From a bacterium (lineage in GTDB: Bacteria; Chloroflexota; Dormibacteria; UBA8260; Bog-877), in the NCBI GenBank assembly GCA_021791455.1, contig JAJYWM010000080.1, positions 1 through 5,826 of the forward strand: a stretch of DNA of 5,826 bases, written 5' to 3'. How positions within the stretch are numbered: position 1 is the first letter of the stretch; each line of letters starts with the position of its first letter. The notes beneath the pieces are model-generated. The model was not told where the DNA came from. It did not search any database and was given only the letters and a program-made list of their open reading frames with translations. This document shows, piece by piece, positions 1 through 5,248 of this stretch. The position numbers and the translations under genes are program-made.

Positions 1-309
1 CCGAACTCGATCGGCGGACCCATGCAGCGCGACCACCTGGTCAAGCGCGACTTCTTCCCACTGCTTCAGCGAGCCGGCCTGCCGGCCATTCGCTTCCACA
101 ACCTGAGACATACGGCAGCTACCCTGCTCCTGAGCGAGGGGGTGCATCCGAAGGTCGCCTCGGAGATGCTGGGACATGCCACCGTGGCGATCACGCTCGA
201 CCGCTACTCGCACGTGACCGCGACCATGCAACGCGCAGCCGCCCAGTCCATGTCCGAACTGCTGCGCGGGAACCCGAGCCGCGCCGACCTCGGCCCTGGC
301 TCCCGGTGA
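1..309 (+). CDS. Tyrosine recombinase (phage-type integrase), C-terminal part
   Basis: This is the last 102 codons of a site-specific tyrosine recombinase; the frame is open to the left edge, so the N-terminal arm-binding and core-binding domains lie outside. Such enzymes cut and rejoin DNA at att sites through a covalent 3'-phosphotyrosine intermediate. Counting from base 1, the catalytic residues visible are the HxxR motif in FHNLRHTAAT (His33 and Arg36), the LGH motif (His59) and the nucleophile Tyr69 in DRYSHV (codon 205-207). The catalytic Arg I and Lys would be upstream. Spacing between motifs is normal and the C-terminus after Tyr69 has ordinary length, so this end looks intact. It is the likely enzyme for the tRNA-Cys att site about 5 kb to the right. 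It converges with the minus-strand gene ending at 379; the 69-bp gap shows only a weak five-base-pair inverted repeat near 324-344. Confidence 0.93.
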   Translation, partial: PNSIGGPMQRDHLVKRDFFPLLQRAGLPAIRFHNLRHTAATLLLSEGVHPKVASEMLGHATVAITLDRYSHVTATMQRAAAQSMSELLRGNPSRADLGPGSR

Positions 310-378
310 GCGCAGGCGGACCAGGTTCTCCCTAGCCCGGAACCGTCGCTAGATGGAACGCGTTGTCGCGACCAGGAC

Positions 379-879
379 CTAGGCTACGTCCAGCGTGACG
401 GCTGGGCATCGGTCTGGTTGGGGGCCGGATGGTGGCGCCATGCAGTTAACAGGATTGGGAAAAGTGGCCCAGATGGTGGCCCTCCCGACCCCCACTGCCT
501 TGAAGTAGTAAACACCTTCGTGCTCTCCTTGAGACTCCACCAGGTCGGACGCCGACGATGTGAGCACCGGGCGGAGGGGGCAGCCGCCGGGCAGGCATCC
601 AATCGCAAAGACCGTGTCCTTGACTACCTTCATCTGCGTTGGGGGAGCGTCGAGCTGCCCCATGCAGTTGCCCAGCAGCTTGACCGACCTGGACTGCGTC
701 TGCAGCCACATCGGCATCTTGCAGAAGGAGAATGTGAGGTGAGGTGCTGGAATGGCATTGGCCGGATAGGGCAGGAGGCTGGTGCCGGCCCATACCGACA
801 GGCCGATACCGAGAGCAACCAACGACGAGACCACTCCCAGCACTGTCTTGTGTTGAGCTACAGCGAGTCTCGACTTCAC
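379..879 (-). CDS. Secreted or membrane-anchored cysteine-rich protein, unknown function
   Basis: A 166-residue protein that I do not recognise. Residues 1-11 are basic (Lys2, Arg4, Lys11), followed by a hydrophobic stretch at about 13-36: an uncleaved anchor or a signal peptide with possible cleavage near the ANA at 40-42. The rest should be outside the cell. It has six cysteines (53, 72, 95, 100, 146, 158), enough for three disulfides, and two stand in an IGCLPGGCP motif. The last 60 residues alternate hydrophobic and polar positions around VGVGRATIWATF and end in VTLDV, which resembles a bacterial Ig-like beta-sandwich; that fold is inferred. The start is the GTG at 877-879: the frame is closed upstream by a stop at 916-918, no Shine-Dalgarno precedes the GTG, and a promoter sits at exactly leaderless distance. 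Probably island cargo acting at the cell surface. Confidence 0.7.
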   Translation of the reverse strand: MKSRLAVAQHKTVLGVVSSLVALGIGLSVWAGTSLLPYPANAIPAPHLTFSFCKMPMWLQTQSRSVKLLGNCMGQLDAPPTQMKVVKDTVFAIGCLPGGCPLRPVLTSSASDLVESQGEHEGVYYFKAVGVGRATIWATFPNPVNCMAPPSGPQPDRCPAVTLDVA

Positions 880-1236
880 GGCGGCACTGTACGACGGAAC
901 TGCTTCGAGGTCAAGTCAACCTTTTCCGTGGTGCCGCTAACTCACCAGGATCGGTTTGAGGCGGGCGGTCTGGGCCAACATCTGTACCGACCGACCGTCG
1001 GCAGCGGACGAGCCGTGCTTGTAACAACGCTGGCCGTGACGTGCCAAGATGGGTGTGTGCGAAGGCGCGCCTGGCAGAGTCCACTTTGGCCAGGTTCCTG
1101 CAAGCGGCTCGGGTTCCCGGAGAGGAATCGGGGGGGGAGCGCATTCCCGTCACTATGCCCGGATGCTGGCTGCGGGTCGGGTCCGGTCACGCACGGGCCG
1201 GCTGTACCGAGACGCCGGCTGACTCCTGCGGCTCAC
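880..1236. other. Non-coding stretch between divergent genes
   Basis: About 357 bases separate the minus-strand secreted protein from the + strand lipoprotein. The first 40 bases hold the leaderless promoter. The remainder has no gene I can support. It contains a run of eight G (1130-1137) and a short CCGAC...GTCGG inverted repeat near 987-1001. A + strand frame from 1041 reads smoothly at first (ARLAESTLARFLQAARVP) but has no recognised motif and continues antiphase through the lipoprotein, so it is at most a gene remnant. I find no clear promoter for the lipoprotein gene. Confidence 0.5.
886..914 (-). promoter_or_regulatory. Sigma-70-type promoter for a leaderless transcript
   Basis: On the minus strand, TTGACC (909-914) is followed by exactly 17 bases and then TACAGT (886-891), which fits the -10 pattern TANNNT. 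Six bases (GCCGCC) separate the -10 box from the GTG at 877-879, so transcription should begin on or next to the start codon. That explains the lack of a Shine-Dalgarno. A second -35-like hexamer, TTGACT, overlaps at 914-919 but gives a poor 22-base spacing. Leaderless mRNAs of this geometry are common in Actinomycetota. Confidence 0.65.
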
Positions 1237-1683
1237 ATGGCTCGGGTGGCCGCCGTGACCGCAGTCCTGAGCGCTGGCATCTGCCTTGTGGGGTGCCAGA
1301 CGTCTCTCCCCGAAATGCCGAGCTCTCTGGCGACCATGATCATCCCAAGCGGCGACGGCGCGGTCACCGGCGGGATCGACGCCTGCTTTGGGGTCCAGCC
1401 AAAGAAGAAGCCAGGCTTTGTGGCGGGGACCGTGGTCGTGTTCGGTGGGTCGGTGACCCAAGTCCCGGTCCCCGGCGGAGACAAGTACCTGCTGCCCTCG
1501 GATGTGGTCATGACAAGGTCCGTTGAGGCTCATCAGACCTACCGCTTCTTCCTGCCGCCGGGGAAATATGTGCTGGTTGGTCACTACGCAGGCTCGATGA
1601 TCGGTGACCTCCAACCTTGGGTCGGGGCGACCGTCTTAGCCGGGAAGAACCTGGTGCAGAATATCCCTAACGAGTGCAAGTAA
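1237..1683 (+). CDS. Small lipoprotein with transthyretin-like beta-sandwich features
   Basis: A 148-residue predicted lipoprotein. The N-terminus has Arg3, a hydrophobic core (4-17) and a good lipobox, LVGC, with Cys20 as the lipidated residue, so the mature protein should be anchored on the outer face of the cytoplasmic membrane. The mature part has two more cysteines (50 and 147) that could pair. Its pattern is a GGIDACFG strand, GTVVVFGG, then the turn FFLPPGKYVLVGHY and VGATVLAGKN. A 'lPpGkYvl' turn is typical of carboxypeptidase-regulatory-like or transthyretin-like domains; that fold is an inference from pattern only. The ATG at 1237 is chosen because it gives a proper signal peptide. 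The frame stays open far upstream, but that part is antisense to the 379-879 gene and has no protein character. No Shine-Dalgarno is obvious before the ATG, so the start is less certain than the product. The stop overlaps the longest form of the next gene. Confidence 0.75.
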   Translation: MARVAAVTAVLSAGICLVGCQTSLPEMPSSLATMIIPSGDGAVTGGIDACFGVQPKKKPGFVAGTVVVFGGSVTQVPVPGGDKYLLPSDVVMTRSVEAHQTYRFFLPPGKYVLVGHYAGSMIGDLQPWVGATVLAGKNLVQNIPNECK

Positions 1684-2747
1684 GTCAGTTGCCATCAGAC
1701 CGTCCACTCCGGTGCACGCCCGCCCTTAGGCCCGAGCCGGAGCACACGACTGCAGCGGACAAGAGCATCGCATTGACTGATGATTTCAGCGCTAGGATAG
1801 AGCGGACCGACCGGACAGACGAGGCTGCCTGGATTGAAGCCCGCCTACGTCCCTTCGACTCGCACACGGCCACCTCGGTTGTGCCTGGGGGATTCGAGAG
1901 CTACGCTCGCCTGCTACATCCCAGTACACGCCGGGACGCGACAGGGGACCTACCAGAGGTTCGCTGGGCCGAGGTGTCCGCATGGAGCGGAGTGCCGATG
2001 AGCAAGGACGTCCAGTTTCATCAAATCGCCTTTCCAAGGAGCGAACAGCCGACTCCGCCACCTTGGCACGGCGAACCCGCGCGCGGCACATTGACGCTCG
2101 GCGATGCCACTGCGTTGCTTGAGATCCTAAAGCGGCATACGTCTAGCCCCTCGCGATGCTGGTTCGGCGTGTGGGATGGCTACGGCGGATGGGAGAGTCG
2201 GGACACCGGAGGGCCACCCAGACCAGGTGGAGCAATGCCGAAGGTGGCACTCCCTGGGCGCAGCTATCTCCTCTACCAGGGAACGATTGAAGGCGCGTTG
2301 GCGTTCTCCGCGCCCAGCTTCCAGACTCCTAACCTCTGGTGGCCCTCGGACCACAGCTGGTGTGTCGCTTCGGAGATCGACCTCAACTGGACCTATGTGG
2401 GTGGCGCCGCAGCTCTGATCCAGGATCTGCTCCATAACCGGAGCCTAGAGGCGGTACCCGTGGAACCGGACGACAGCTGCGCCTTTCAGTTGGTCGCAGC
2501 CGATGCCTCGAAGTTCCGCGAGGCGACCGAGACGCTACAGCGGGATGGAACCGTTGGCGTATCCACCACGCTAGGTGAGATGGAAGCTACCCTGACCGGT
2601 CGAGGTCCGCGGTCGACGTTGGCGATCTCGTGGAATCGAGTCTACGGAGGTGGGTCGGGAAGGTCCACAACTACGTTGGATGGATCCGACGCGGACCTGA
2701 TCGGTGCGTTTCTTGGGATGGCGCTTGAGAACCTACTGCGGAGCTGA
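1674..2747 (+). CDS. Conserved-looking cytoplasmic protein, unknown function
   Basis: Up to 357 residues, with no signal peptide or membrane segment. From memory, the segments GGFESYARLLHP (72-83), CWFGVWDGYG (162-171), LWWPSDHSWCVASEIDL (221-237) and TYVGG (240-244) match a family of unnamed proteins frequent in Actinomycetota. I know no function for it and assign none. The Trp-rich core occupies about residues 50-270. Residues 275-357, with a Gly/Ser/Thr-rich part near 324-335, look like an extra C-terminal extension. The start is uncertain: GTG at 1674 (overlapping the lipoprotein stop by ten bases) is the longest, but the TTG at 1773 (residue 34) starts closer to the conserved region and has a weak AAGAG seven bases upstream. 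The first 33 residues are low in protein character. Overlap and same strand suggest co-transcription with the lipoprotein gene. Confidence 0.75.
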   Translation: MQVSQLPSDRPLRCTPALRPEPEHTTAADKSIALTDDFSARIERTDRTDEAAWIEARLRPFDSHTATSVVPGGFESYARLLHPSTRRDATGDLPEVRWAEVSAWSGVPMSKDVQFHQIAFPRSEQPTPPPWHGEPARGTLTLGDATALLEILKRHTSSPSRCWFGVWDGYGGWESRDTGGPPRPGGAMPKVALPGRSYLLYQGTIEGALAFSAPSFQTPNLWWPSDHSWCVASEIDLNWTYVGGAAALIQDLLHNRSLEAVPVEPDDSCAFQLVAADASKFREATETLQRDGTVGVSTTLGEMEATLTGRGPRSTLAISWNRVYGGGSGRSTTTLDGSDADLIGAFLGMALENLLRS

Positions 2748-2756
2748 CCCCGCGCT

Positions 2757-2769
2757 GCCGACTGTCGGC
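2757..2769 (+). terminator. Weak hairpin downstream of the unnamed protein
   Basis: GCCGA and TCGGC form a five-base-pair stem with a three-base loop, ten bases after the stop codon at 2745-2747. No T-run follows, and the next bases are a GC-rich near-palindrome. It could help end transcription before the AbiEi promoter, but it is short enough to be chance. Confidence 0.22.
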
Positions 2770-2840
2770 CCGGGGCCGTGGTTGGAACTGGAGTAAGTTC
2801 GCGGCGATCGGTCCGATCAGCTGCTTCAGTGATCGTAATG

Positions 2841-2871
2841 GCGCGATTACACGTTAAGCGTGTATTTGCGC
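2841..2871 (+). promoter_or_regulatory. 31-bp nested inverted repeat, candidate AbiEi operator
   Basis: Perfect six-base arms TACACG (2848-2853) and CGTGTA (2859-2864) surround TTAAG. Outside them, after three unpaired bases on each side, GCGC (2841-2844) pairs with GCGC (2868-2871). The right half covers the position where the -35 element should lie, 12-24 bases before the TATAAT box, so a bound protein would block RNA polymerase. Known AbiEi antitoxins repress their own promoter by binding inverted repeats next to it; that this repeat is the site is inferred. Confidence 0.6.
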
Positions 2872-2882
2872 CTAAAGTGAGG

Positions 2883-2888
2883 TATAAT
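2883..2888 (+). promoter_or_regulatory. Consensus -10 box (TATAAT) of the abiEi promoter
   Basis: A perfect TATAAT lies 50 bases before the abiEi start codon. The hexamer expected at -35 (about 2860-2865, GTGTAT) is a poor match and lies inside the inverted repeat. The promoter is therefore either extended by other contacts or naturally weak and tightly repressed. Transcription would begin near 2895. Confidence 0.6.
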
Positions 2889-2938
2889 CGACCGGGCAAC
2901 CTGGAAGTGGGGAGTGGAAGGGGCATTGAGACACGCCG

Positions 2939-3718
2939 ATGGCCACGAAGCGTTCACTTAAGGTGCTGGACCGGCTCGCAGAGGAGGGCCGGACGGCGTT
3001 CACGACGGCGGAGGTGCGCTCAGCGCTCAAGCTCTCGCCTCAGGCCACCTCTAATCTGCTACGCCGTCTCGCCGTCGAGGGTCTGGTCGATCGAGTGGCA
3101 GGGGGTCGCTACGTTCTGCGCCCCATTGGCGCGCTTGGCACCCAAGCCGTGTGGGATGACATGGGCTCAGCCGTTGCGGCCGCCTTCGCGGGCAATCCAC
3201 ACCGGATCGGCTTTCTGACAGCGCTCGACCACCACGGGCTACTAACGCGCCCCGTCCGAACCGTCCAGGTGGCGAGCTCATACCGTCCTCGCCTCAAGAC
3301 GCTCTCAGGACGGCCGCTTCGAGTCGTTCACGAGAAGAACGCAACGGTTATGGTGGCCACCGAACGCTTGGGTCCCTCGTGGGTTGCAACCGTGGAGAGG
3401 GCGCTGCTCGATGTGGCTGGGCACCCACAACTCGGCGGAGGAGATGCCGGGCTAGCCGAGGCTCTGGTGGCGGTAAGGACGACGTCGGGATTGGCCGAAC
3501 TTGCCCAACGTCTCGACGCAATTCCCTCTTACCGGCGTGTGGGGTCGATTTCGTCGGCCCTCTCGCTGTCAGTTGGCCGCAATCTCCCGCCCCCAGCGTG
3601 GCACAGCCTCATTGAGCTCGACCCGCGGGCAGGCCACGTAGATGGCTGGATCGACACGTTGTGGGGGGTCTCATGGCCGTACCCCGCCTCGGAGCTGGCA
3701 GCTCTGGTCGCGCGGTGA
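2939..3718 (+). CDS. abiEi: AbiEi-family antitoxin / transcriptional repressor of a type IV toxin-antitoxin system
   Basis: A 259-residue protein of normal length for the family. Residues 6-62 form a winged helix-turn-helix: the helices run through TTAEVRSALKLSPQATSNLL and the wing is RVAGGRYVLRP. Residues 65-259 match the AbiEi C-terminal domain, with FLTALDHHGLLTRP (92-105), VERALLDVAGHPQLGGG (152-168), YRRVGSISSALSL (198-210) and the WGVSWP end (242-247). In the family the N-terminal domain represses the operon, while the C-terminal domain is needed to neutralise the AbiEii nucleotidyltransferase toxin; such systems give phage abortive infection or stabilise mobile DNA. The ATG at 2939 is the first start after an in-frame TGA at 2927-2929. 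A purine-rich GAAGGGG lies at 2917-2923, rather far upstream. The next gene should be abiEii, and a GTGA overlap is there, but that frame is cut short. Confidence 0.85.
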   Translation: MATKRSLKVLDRLAEEGRTAFTTAEVRSALKLSPQATSNLLRRLAVEGLVDRVAGGRYVLRPIGALGTQAVWDDMGSAVAAAFAGNPHRIGFLTALDHHGLLTRPVRTVQVASSYRPRLKTLSGRPLRVVHEKNATVMVATERLGPSWVATVERALLDVAGHPQLGGGDAGLAEALVAVRTTSGLAELAQRLDAIPSYRRVGSISSALSLSVGRNLPPPAWHSLIELDPRAGHVDGWIDTLWGVSWPYPASELAALVAR

Positions 3719-3789
3719 TTTCCAAGGGCGCCATATCCCGTCAGGTCGATGGCCGGAAGCTTTCAGCTACGCTCGACACTTCGCATTGA
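3715..3789 (+). pseudogene. Truncated start of an abiEii-like toxin gene
   Basis: A GTG at 3715-3717 overlaps the abiEi stop in the GTGA arrangement typical of coupled abiEi-abiEii pairs. It reads ISKGAISRQVDGRKLSATL and then stops at 3787-3789 after 24 codons. The pattern I-S-x-x-A-I-x-x-x-V with a leucine further on resembles the N-termini of AbiEii proteins, which are normally about 250-300 residues. The nucleotidyltransferase motifs (GGT-S and D-x-D type) are absent, because from about 3767 the DNA codes for an unrelated protein on the other strand. The likely explanation is a deletion or recombination joint around 3760-3790. With so few residues the resemblance could be chance, but the position is exactly right. 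Confidence 0.45.
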
Positions 3790-4927
3790 TTGGCATAGCC
3801 ACCAACTCCTCACCCCGTGGAACCGGGCCAGCATACGAGACGACTGGAACGTAGAAGAGGTCCGTGCTATTCGCGGCCAGCACCGTAGCCGCAGGTCCGA
3901 GCCCGAGTGCTGCGAACATCTGGCCAGTCGCGGGATTACCACAATAGTTGCGGGTGGGGCCGCCGGCGATCTGTTGCACGTAGAGAGCCCCGGCCATGAT
4001 CTCAGCAGATATGCCGTTGGTGGCGTCGCCAGGATAGGCGAGAGACAGGGGCGTCGGACGTAGAGTCGATACGTCAAGGCGCTCTAAGGATCCCTGCATG
4101 CCTGTCGCAACTGAGACCCAGACGCCACCTCCGGTAACCTCACTGAGGTTGGGAGCAGTGACGCCAAGGATGCCGGGTTGTGTGGTGATAATCAGTGCCC
4201 CAGAAGTGGGATTGCGGGTCTGAATCGTGCCGAAGCCGTTCTCGGCTTCGGTGACGACCAGCACGGTCCCGCGTGCATTAGTGGTGACCTGTGATCGGTC
4301 CGCTGTGCCAAGCGGGATCGTCTCTTCTACGTGTCCATCTGCAGGCGAGAGTTTGTACAAAGTTCTGCCGTCCGTAACCCAAACCCATCCACCCGCGAGC
4401 GCGGCAGTGTCTTGCCCTACTCCGCGATTCGTCAGAAATGTGGTTCCCGTCGCTTTGAGCGTCTCCGGCTGGAAGCGAAGCACCTCGCCGCGCGCGACGT
4501 GCGCTCCGGCAGGTCCCGCCGCAGCGACCCATAGCGAGCCATTGGCGATCAGTAGCTGGTCGGACGCCGCAAGACCAAAGCCGCCAAGCAGGGTCCTGGC
4601 CAGAACTTGTCCGGTAATTGGATCGATCCTCAACAGCTCGCTGTGGATCGGTGCACCCAGAGGAGTGACCTGCTGCCATACGTAGAGGTAGTTGTCGATG
4701 AAGGCCGCGCCGGCGTCCTCCAACCCTCCCAGGAGAACGCGACCGGCGGGCTTGGGCGTCGGAGCCGGAGAGGGTTGTGCGAGGCTCTGATGAGACGGCG
4801 ACGGACCGGCGGTCGGGGACCCATGTGCCGCGGGTGCCGTGCAGGCCGTCGCTGACAGGGCTAGAGCGGCGGCGGCGACCAAGGTGCCCAGGCGCAGCGC
4901 GACCAGGCGTCTGCCTAAGGTGCTCAC
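3767..4927 (-). CDS. Secreted lipoprotein with beta-propeller-like repeats
   Basis: A 386-residue predicted lipoprotein. The signal peptide has Arg6, Arg7 and Arg12, a hydrophobic core (13-25) and ATAC as a somewhat loose lipobox, with lipidation on Cys29. A Ser/Pro/Ala linker (30-60) follows, typical of surface lipoproteins. The rest is a series of blades with the form 'G-aromatic-V-WV ... L-x-R/K-x-x-P-x-TG': near 80-108, 130-160, 180-205, 219-246, 267-293 and 312-340. NHL/YVTN-like six- or seven-bladed propellers look like this; I see no catalytic residues, so binding or scaffolding is more likely than an enzyme. Cys329 and Cys384 could pair. The start is the GTG at 4925-4927; AGGAG touches the start codon directly and so is not a usable ribosome site, and the true start is moderately uncertain. 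It converges on the abiEi locus and overlaps the toxin remnant tail to tail. Confidence 0.8.
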   Translation of the reverse strand: MSTLGRRLVALRLGTLVAAAALALSATACTAPAAHGSPTAGPSPSHQSLAQPSPAPTPKPAGRVLLGGLEDAGAAFIDNYLYVWQQVTPLGAPIHSELLRIDPITGQVLARTLLGGFGLAASDQLLIANGSLWVAAAGPAGAHVARGEVLRFQPETLKATGTTFLTNRGVGQDTAALAGGWVWVTDGRTLYKLSPADGHVEETIPLGTADRSQVTTNARGTVLVVTEAENGFGTIQTRNPTSGALIITTQPGILGVTAPNLSEVTGGGVWVSVATGMQGSLERLDVSTLRPTPLSLAYPGDATNGISAEIMAGALYVQQIAGGPTRNYCGNPATGQMFAALGLGPAATVLAANSTDLFYVPVVSYAGPVPRGEELVAMPINAKCRA

Positions 4928-5185
4928 TCCTGGGCAACGTGGGGCCGGAGAACAGAGTTACGTGGCCACTTCGCGGTCCCTGTTCCGCAGTCCGTAAGTA
5001 TGAGGTTCCCCAAACCGGTCGGTGCCAGGGCCTGGCGGGCTGCCTGACGAGCCTCGCTCTCGTTCCAGGTCTGACGGCAACGCCGACGAACTTTGGCGCA
5101 CGTCAGCGGCCGATAGCGGTTCGCGCTCCTTAGATTTGAGTTCGAGACGTATGTCTACGGACGTTTACGAACAAACGTGCCCGCA
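4928..5185. other. Non-coding stretch between the lipoprotein gene and the att site
   Basis: The 258 bases upstream of the minus-strand lipoprotein gene hold no gene I can support; frames that cross it run antisense through the lipoprotein or straight through the tRNA fragment. It should contain the lipoprotein promoter, but I see no convincing -35/-10 pair. A nonamer AGATTTGAG (5132-5140) recurs exactly 100 bases later at 5232-5240, on the other side of the tRNA fragment. Confidence 0.5.
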
Positions 5186-5229
5186 CTGCAAAACCGCCAT
5201 CCCGGGTTCGATTCCCGGAGTCGCCTCCA
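5186..5229 (+). other. tRNA-Cys 3' fragment, putative attR of the island
   Basis: Forty-four bases match tRNA positions 32 to 76. The anticodon loop is CTGCAAA (5186-5192, anticodon GCA = Cys), followed by stem strand ACCGC (5193-5197) and a four-base variable loop (5198-5201). The T-arm CCGGG-TTCGATT-CCCGG (5202-5218) is perfect. Then come acceptor strand AGTCGCC (5219-5225), discriminator T (5226) and CCA (5227-5229). The U discriminator and short variable loop are both characteristic of tRNA-Cys. The bases before 5186 (CCGCA) cannot pair with ACCGC, and no GGCGACT acceptor strand exists upstream, so the 5' half is absent. Identity beginning at the anticodon loop and running to the 3' end is the classic att core of tRNA-targeting tyrosine integrases. 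It cannot be a working tRNA. Confidence 0.85.
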
Positions 5230-5232
5230 GCA

Positions 5233-5248
5233 GATTTGAGATCAAATC
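5233..5248. repeat. 16-bp inverted repeat directly after the tRNA fragment
   Basis: GATTTGA (5233-5239) and TCAAATC (5242-5248) are perfect seven-base arms around GA, four bases past the CCA. As RNA this folds as a six-base-pair stem with a four-base AGAT loop. It may be the processing or termination hairpin of the original tRNA-Cys transcript, although no T-run follows, or a protein-binding site next to the att core. The left arm repeats part of the nonamer at 5132-5140. Confidence 0.45.

Larger units (their letters stand above)
1..5229. mobile_element. Right-hand part of a tRNA-Cys-integrated genomic island
   Basis: Two signals define the element: a tyrosine recombinase at the left edge (1-309) and a tRNA-Cys 3' fragment at 5186-5229. 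Integration into the 3' part of a tRNA gene leaves an intact tRNA at one end and a duplicated 3' fragment at the other. The fragment reads on the + strand, so the element must lie to its left and the intact tRNA-Cys further left, outside the window. Cargo inside the window is two lipoproteins, one other secreted protein, one unnamed cytoplasmic protein and an AbiEi regulator with a broken partner. The left end is not visible, so the total size is unknown. An alternative is that the integrase belongs to a different, nested or decayed element and only the tRNA scar marks the boundary. Confidence 0.55.

Noticed and set aside
418..1236. Upstream part of a 421-codon + strand frame that ends with the lipoprotein
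   Set aside because: It is antisense to the 379-879 gene and rich in Arg, His and Gln without any motif; only the part from ATG 1237, with a signal peptide and lipobox, looks like protein.
1041..1526. 161-codon + strand frame beginning MPRWVCAKARLAEST
   Set aside because: Its first 40 residues look mildly protein-like, but the rest is an out-of-frame shadow of the lipoprotein, and I recognise no domain.
1153..1614. 153-codon minus-strand frame opposite the lipoprotein
   Set aside because: Composition is His/Arg/Pro-rich, as expected of an antisense shadow, while the + strand has a clear signal peptide.
2778..3218. 146-codon + strand frame across the abiEi promoter
   Set aside because: It is Arg/Ser-rich, overlaps abiEi in another frame and runs through the operator and -10 box.
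4278..4937. 219-codon minus-strand frame overlapping the propeller lipoprotein
   Set aside because: It is a frame-shifted shadow, Arg-rich and without the blade repeats; the 386-residue frame has signal peptide, linker and repeats.
5157..5229. A complete, functional tRNA-Cys gene
   Set aside because: The bases upstream of the anticodon loop cannot form the anticodon, D or acceptor stems; only the 3' part is present.
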